A stretch of 64,000 nucleotides of DNA from Ustulina deusta (Eukaryota > Ascomycota > Sordariomycetes > Xylariales > Xylariaceae), in NCBI GenBank assembly GCA_023159155.1, contig JAJNNX010000079.1:62001-126000 (forward strand), read 5' to 3'. Below the pieces are notes generated by a model that was not told the DNA's origin, did not search any database, and saw only the letters and a list, made by a program, of their open reading frames with translations. The stretch's first letter is position 1, and the number at the start of each line of letters is the position of its first letter. Made by a program: the position numbers and the translations under genes. This document shows positions 60,161 to 64,000 of the stretch, piece by piece.

Positions 60161-62064
60161 TGGGAAGACCACAGCAGGGAAGACGTCTGTAGCGTTGGCG
60201 GTTGCATTTGACTTGGGCGTTACAACGGTTGATATATTTTAGGAACGTTCTCCTCCTTATCGCATCATATATATAATACCGACGCTCCGCAAATGCTCGA
60301 ATGTGCGACCCAGCTTACAACGGAATCATTTTAGAGTACCCGTATGTACGGCTGCCGGGTGTGGGCGCCGAGCGCCGGCAACAGGTATTGGATAGCGAAT
60401 GGCGGCACGACAGAACTTTAGGCTCTCTTCACTCAGACAATGACCACACACCCCCGCCTCTAGTCATGACCTGCTTACAACCCCCTGCGTATTAATAACA
60501 CACAAATTGGCTGCAATGACATGGTTGTGCGAAGTGGGCAGGTTATGCAGGCATTTCAGCCCGAAGCAGTGCCATTCGTCGACAGTGTTATTCAGCATAA
60601 TGCACCGTACATTCCATGGACCAAGGAATACCCGCATTGGGCAGAACTTGAATCGCAGGACATGACCTGCAAGTTCCAAGGTTGTACACTGTAGAGTTAG
60701 CAATTACCTAAGCCACATGTGGCGATGCAAAACCCCTCTGCCCCGCGGAACGTGGAAGATGACGAAAGAAAGAATCCAAAGTACCTACTAGGTAGGTACC
60801 CGATTTACCTTTTTAGCGCACCTTTTAACTAGGCTCTACCTCCCGCGTACCTCCCGCCCACCTATCTTGCTCATGTATTCGGGCTCTGGCCTTGGGTACC
60901 TTTCGGGAAGACCCCAGTCCTACTCTACATAACCTTCCTGTCTCAATCGAGCCACACTGACTTCATCCGATGTTAGTCTCCGAGTAACACTCCTAAGCAA
61001 TATATTCAACAGAACATGACCATAGCCTGTGTTTACATTGATCCATGGAACAGTGACTCTTGCCCCGTTCTCCCGTTCTCCATTTCGGCCATCGCGCCTG
61101 TTCCCCATTCCACTGTGTCTGGGTACCGGTCGGTATCTATCTAACCCACCTAAGGTAATAATCCTCCCTCCAGTATCCCAAGCAACAGATTGTTCTGCCC
61201 GACCGCTCGCTTCTTGTGGATAGCTGTGCCAGAGACGCGGAGCGAGCATAAAAAACACCAACACTCGGCCTGATCGGACCTGGGATCATCTAGCGCCCCC
61301 CTCCGCTCTATTGATCCTCGGGCGCCAAGATCGACGTCTTTCTGTCCGTGAGTATACAGTAGTCGACTCTCCCTCCGCTGCCACCGACTCCCACCTTCTC
61401 GAGACCTAGAACAACAACAGCTTGCTCATCTCCAGCTGCCGTTAGATACCCGTCTCCGCAAACCATAGCATCGGGCTGCATGCTCCCTCACACAATCCCG
61501 TCCATGACTAGCGTCTCCGATTGCGAAGTCACGAATGGTTCGGTGCGTCTTGGCCTCTGAGTCCATTTCCGGCCTGGCCCTGCATGTCCTGCGCCACGCC
61601 TGCCTGCATCTGTGTGTTGCCAACCAAGATATGGCGCCGGCTGACCCTATGTGCAAACAGATAAGCATTACCTAGCCAGACTCATCGCAAGTCCTGGAAG
61701 CCCGTCCCAGTACACCCCCAAGCACAGTCAGCCTTGTCTCGGTTTTCCATCCTCTACCGCTCCACGCCGTCGCATCTCCGCACAAGGCTCGCAAACAGTC
61801 CAGAGCATTCTTCCGCCTTGACCGTCACCGCCAACTCCCCCTTCCGGCTAGACGAGGTTCGCTGACGTATCGGAACTTATCCCTCCATCCCATACCGCCC
61901 TTTACAATCCTCCCGAAGGGCCCCTCCCACCGAAGCGACAGTACTGAAAATAGCCTGAGATCCCCGTCGTCACGGTGGCTTTTCGAGCGCTGCGAACAGC
62001 TGGCCTCGCACTCGGTCTCGGCATTACTGCCCTCGCCGCTTATCAACAATCCAGGCAGGGCCGA
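60161..62064. other. Intergenic, 1.9 kb, upstream of the RING gene
   Basis: No supportable gene. TACCTACTAGGTAGGTACC lies near 60782. The last 700 bp is pyrimidine-rich with CTCC and TCCC blocks, typical of a fungal promoter and 5' UTR for the downstream RING gene. Confidence 0.5.
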
Positions 62065-63649
62065 ATGGCGTCCCGGGGCCAACACCTCGAACCAGCCGAG
62101 GGGCGAGAGATCGTGTTTTGCCACAGTTGCCGGCATGAGTGGTACGGAGGCGAACACTCTGACAATGCTGCTTGCCCCGTTTGCCACGGAGAGTTCGTAG
62201 AGATTGTGCGTACTACAACACCGGAACATAAATGCTTCCTGCTAACAATACACTAGGTTACTCCGGGTTCCGACCCTCGAAGAGACGACGGCTCAGCTGA
62301 CTCCGAATCGGACCGACGCTTTCGTTTCCATCATTATCACCACCACCCCCATCACAATGATTCTGATTCTGATCCCGATGAGAGCAACATTGAGGAGCAC
62401 CATTTCCATGGACCAGGTGGCCTTTTTGGCCAACACACCATCCATCGTTCGCCTGAAACGTCGGGCTATAGCCGCAGATCACGAGTCCGCCCTGGAAGTA
62501 GCGACGACATAATTCGCAGATTCACCGAAATGCTTGGAGATATGGGCGGTCCCGGCATGGTCGGCCGCTCCGGACCTGAAACTCTATTCAATGACGATCA
62601 CGTTGGACCTCACTTCACGTACCGAACATTCCGCGGTCCGGGGTTTACTGGAGGCGTAAGCAGCTTCACCATTACTACAGGCACAAGTGCTAGAAGGCCT
62701 CACGGCCCCCCGGCACCAGGGTCTCCAATGGGTGCCGATGATCCCTTTCAAAGGTAGATAATCTGGTCAAATAGTCTTGTTATAAGTTTGAGTGTGGTCC
62801 AGTATTAATCAAACCTGTAGGATCTTTAGCGAAATTTTGGCCGCAGGCTCTCCGCTGCGCAATGATCCATCAACTCGAGATCCGAACCAAGGCAACGATG
62901 GTGATGGTGCTAGCCGCCCCATGGATATCGGAACCGCTTTGAATCAGCTTCTAGCTTCCATTGTAAACCCCAGCACAATCCATGGTGACGCCGTCTACTC
63001 CCAAGAGGCATTAGACCGCATCATCACCAACTTGATGGAAGCTAACCCCCAATCGAATGCTCCACCCCCAGCAACTGAAAATGCTATTGCATCGCTGCCG
63101 AAGAGAAAGTTAGACGAAGAAATGTTAGGGCCCGAGCTCAAGGGCGAGTGTACAATTTGCATTGACGAAGTCGAAGTCGGGGACGAAGTCATAGTGCTTC
63201 CATGCAGACATTGGTTCCACGAAGAGTGCGCTAGTTTGTGGCTAAAGCAACACAATTCATGTCCAGTCTGTCGCGCGGCTATCGATGGTGCAGCTGCTGG
63301 TAAGCCACCCAGTGAAGCCACTTCACAAAATCTGCCGCGGTCTACCGATCCCTCGTCATCAAGACTCTCGGCTGCTGAGAGACGGAGGACACATCTGCAA
63401 CAGAGAAGGGAAGAGAGGCTTGATTCCATCCGCGGCTTAGCTACTGCTCCCCACGATCGATCATATAATCGTCCACGGGATTCAAATTCACCTCCATCTC
63501 ACAGCTCCTCCGCTCAGCGCTCACCAAGGATTCAAAGCCCTTCCCCGTCGAGCCGGGGATCTACCCAGGGTGAACGAACTCGCGACAATCGGGGATCATC
63601 CGGCTCCGGGCCATTTAATTGGTTTAGGGACCGATTTAGCGGAAGATGA
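62065..63649 (+). CDS. RING-H2 E3 ubiquitin ligase, RNF126/RNF115-like
   Basis: Spliced model of three exons: 62065-62205, 62257-62753, 62821-63649. The sum is 1,467 nt (488 aa). Seen: an N-terminal zinc ribbon (about 18-42, FCHSCRHEW and CPVCHGEF) like that of RNF126/BCA2; a His/Asp-rich region; and a RING-H2 finger with Cys323, Cys326, Cys341, His343, His346, Cys349, Cys360, Cys363 (ECTICIDEVEVGDEVIVLPC, then CRHWFHEECASLWLKQHNSC). The tail is Ser/Arg/Pro-rich and disordered, ending FNWFRDRFSGR. By family it transfers ubiquitin to cytosolic, possibly misfolded, proteins. The start ATG lies just ahead of the zinc ribbon; an upstream in-frame extension has no ATG. Introns are 51 and 67 nt. 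Confidence 0.87.
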
Positions 63650-64000
63650 GTCCTCACAAAGTCCGGCCTTGGCTAGTATGAATAATGGAATCACAGGTTC
63701 CAGAAGGGAAAGGGGGGTTCCAACATCAAGGATCGAGGAACTCCTGGATATGTTTTCTCGATGTCAGGTTGACATTATTCTTGAGCAGAAACGGTACGAT
63801 GCGGCGTATACGACGCGGCAATGGCGCGTATTTTCTCGTAGTGGCGGCGGTGTCGCACTTTGCTACTCTTAGGGACGAAGGTTCCCAGGTTTCTTTGTCA
63901 TAGACAATGTCGGATACATTAATGATGTGCAAGCGGGAGGTCCAGAATAGGTGGTGCGAAAATGAGCCTCTTACATATCATCGATGAACAGCTAGTAACC
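63650..64000. other. 3' flank of the RING gene to window end
   Basis: 351 bp with no supportable gene; it probably holds the RING gene 3' UTR. Confidence 0.5.

Overview
This is a piece of a filamentous ascomycete nuclear genome (Pezizomycotina, probably Sordariomycetes). The genes carry short spliceosomal introns, mostly 44-110 nt. The protein families are typical of that group: a NACHT/STAND protein, a SAT4/PTH11-type membrane protein, GH76, an Xbp1-like APSES factor and an SSXT protein. Long A+T-saturated tracts show C-to-T and G-to-A decay of the kind left by repeat-induced point mutation (RIP). I rebuilt 14 protein-coding genes; where there are introns, the splice junctions give one uninterrupted frame and the exon lengths sum to whole codons.

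Left part (1-16,740): accessory, repeat-decayed DNA. Positions 1-2,400 are an A+T-rich, degenerate tandem-like array. About 2,400-3,110 is a small island of normal composition with tRNA-promoter-like boxes. 3,110-4,500 is decayed again. A large NLR-like gene lies on the minus strand at 4,909-9,922 (11 exons, 1,480 aa): alpha/beta-hydrolase, DUF7708-like helical region, NACHT-type ATPase, winged helix, then C2H2 zinc fingers. A 5.5-kb A+T-rich block (11,270-16,740) follows and contains a repeat pair that differs only by RIP-type transitions.

Middle-left (16,741-28,900): transition zone. An 11-exon SNF2-family ATPase (17,892-21,318) is followed by a six-exon SAT4-like seven-helix protein with a GC-AG intron, the decayed 3' end of an amino-acid permease gene, and a GPI-anchored GH76 Dfg5/Dcw1-type cell-wall mannanase/transglycosidase.

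Right part (29,400-64,000): mostly housekeeping genes, well spaced. They are histidinol-phosphate aminotransferase (with a TGACTCA cross-pathway-control site upstream), the Hsp90 co-chaperone Cns1/TTC4, an Xbp1-like APSES regulator, a 5.8-kb gene-poor stretch with a decayed low-complexity coding relic, reticulon Rtn1, a Gyp5-like TBC RabGAP, an SS18/SSXT-family co-activator, a Scn1-like TatD hydrolase, an unknown two-helix membrane protein, kinetochore Spc24, mitochondrial fission factor Fis1 and a RING-H2 ubiquitin ligase. These act in separate cell processes and there is no metabolic cluster. A dispersed TACCTAGGTA-type palindrome recurs in most intergenic gaps.

The most interesting item is the hydrolase-NACHT-zinc-finger gene, a candidate fungal innate-immunity or incompatibility receptor, set between two RIP-mutated blocks and next to a lineage-variable SNF2 gene.
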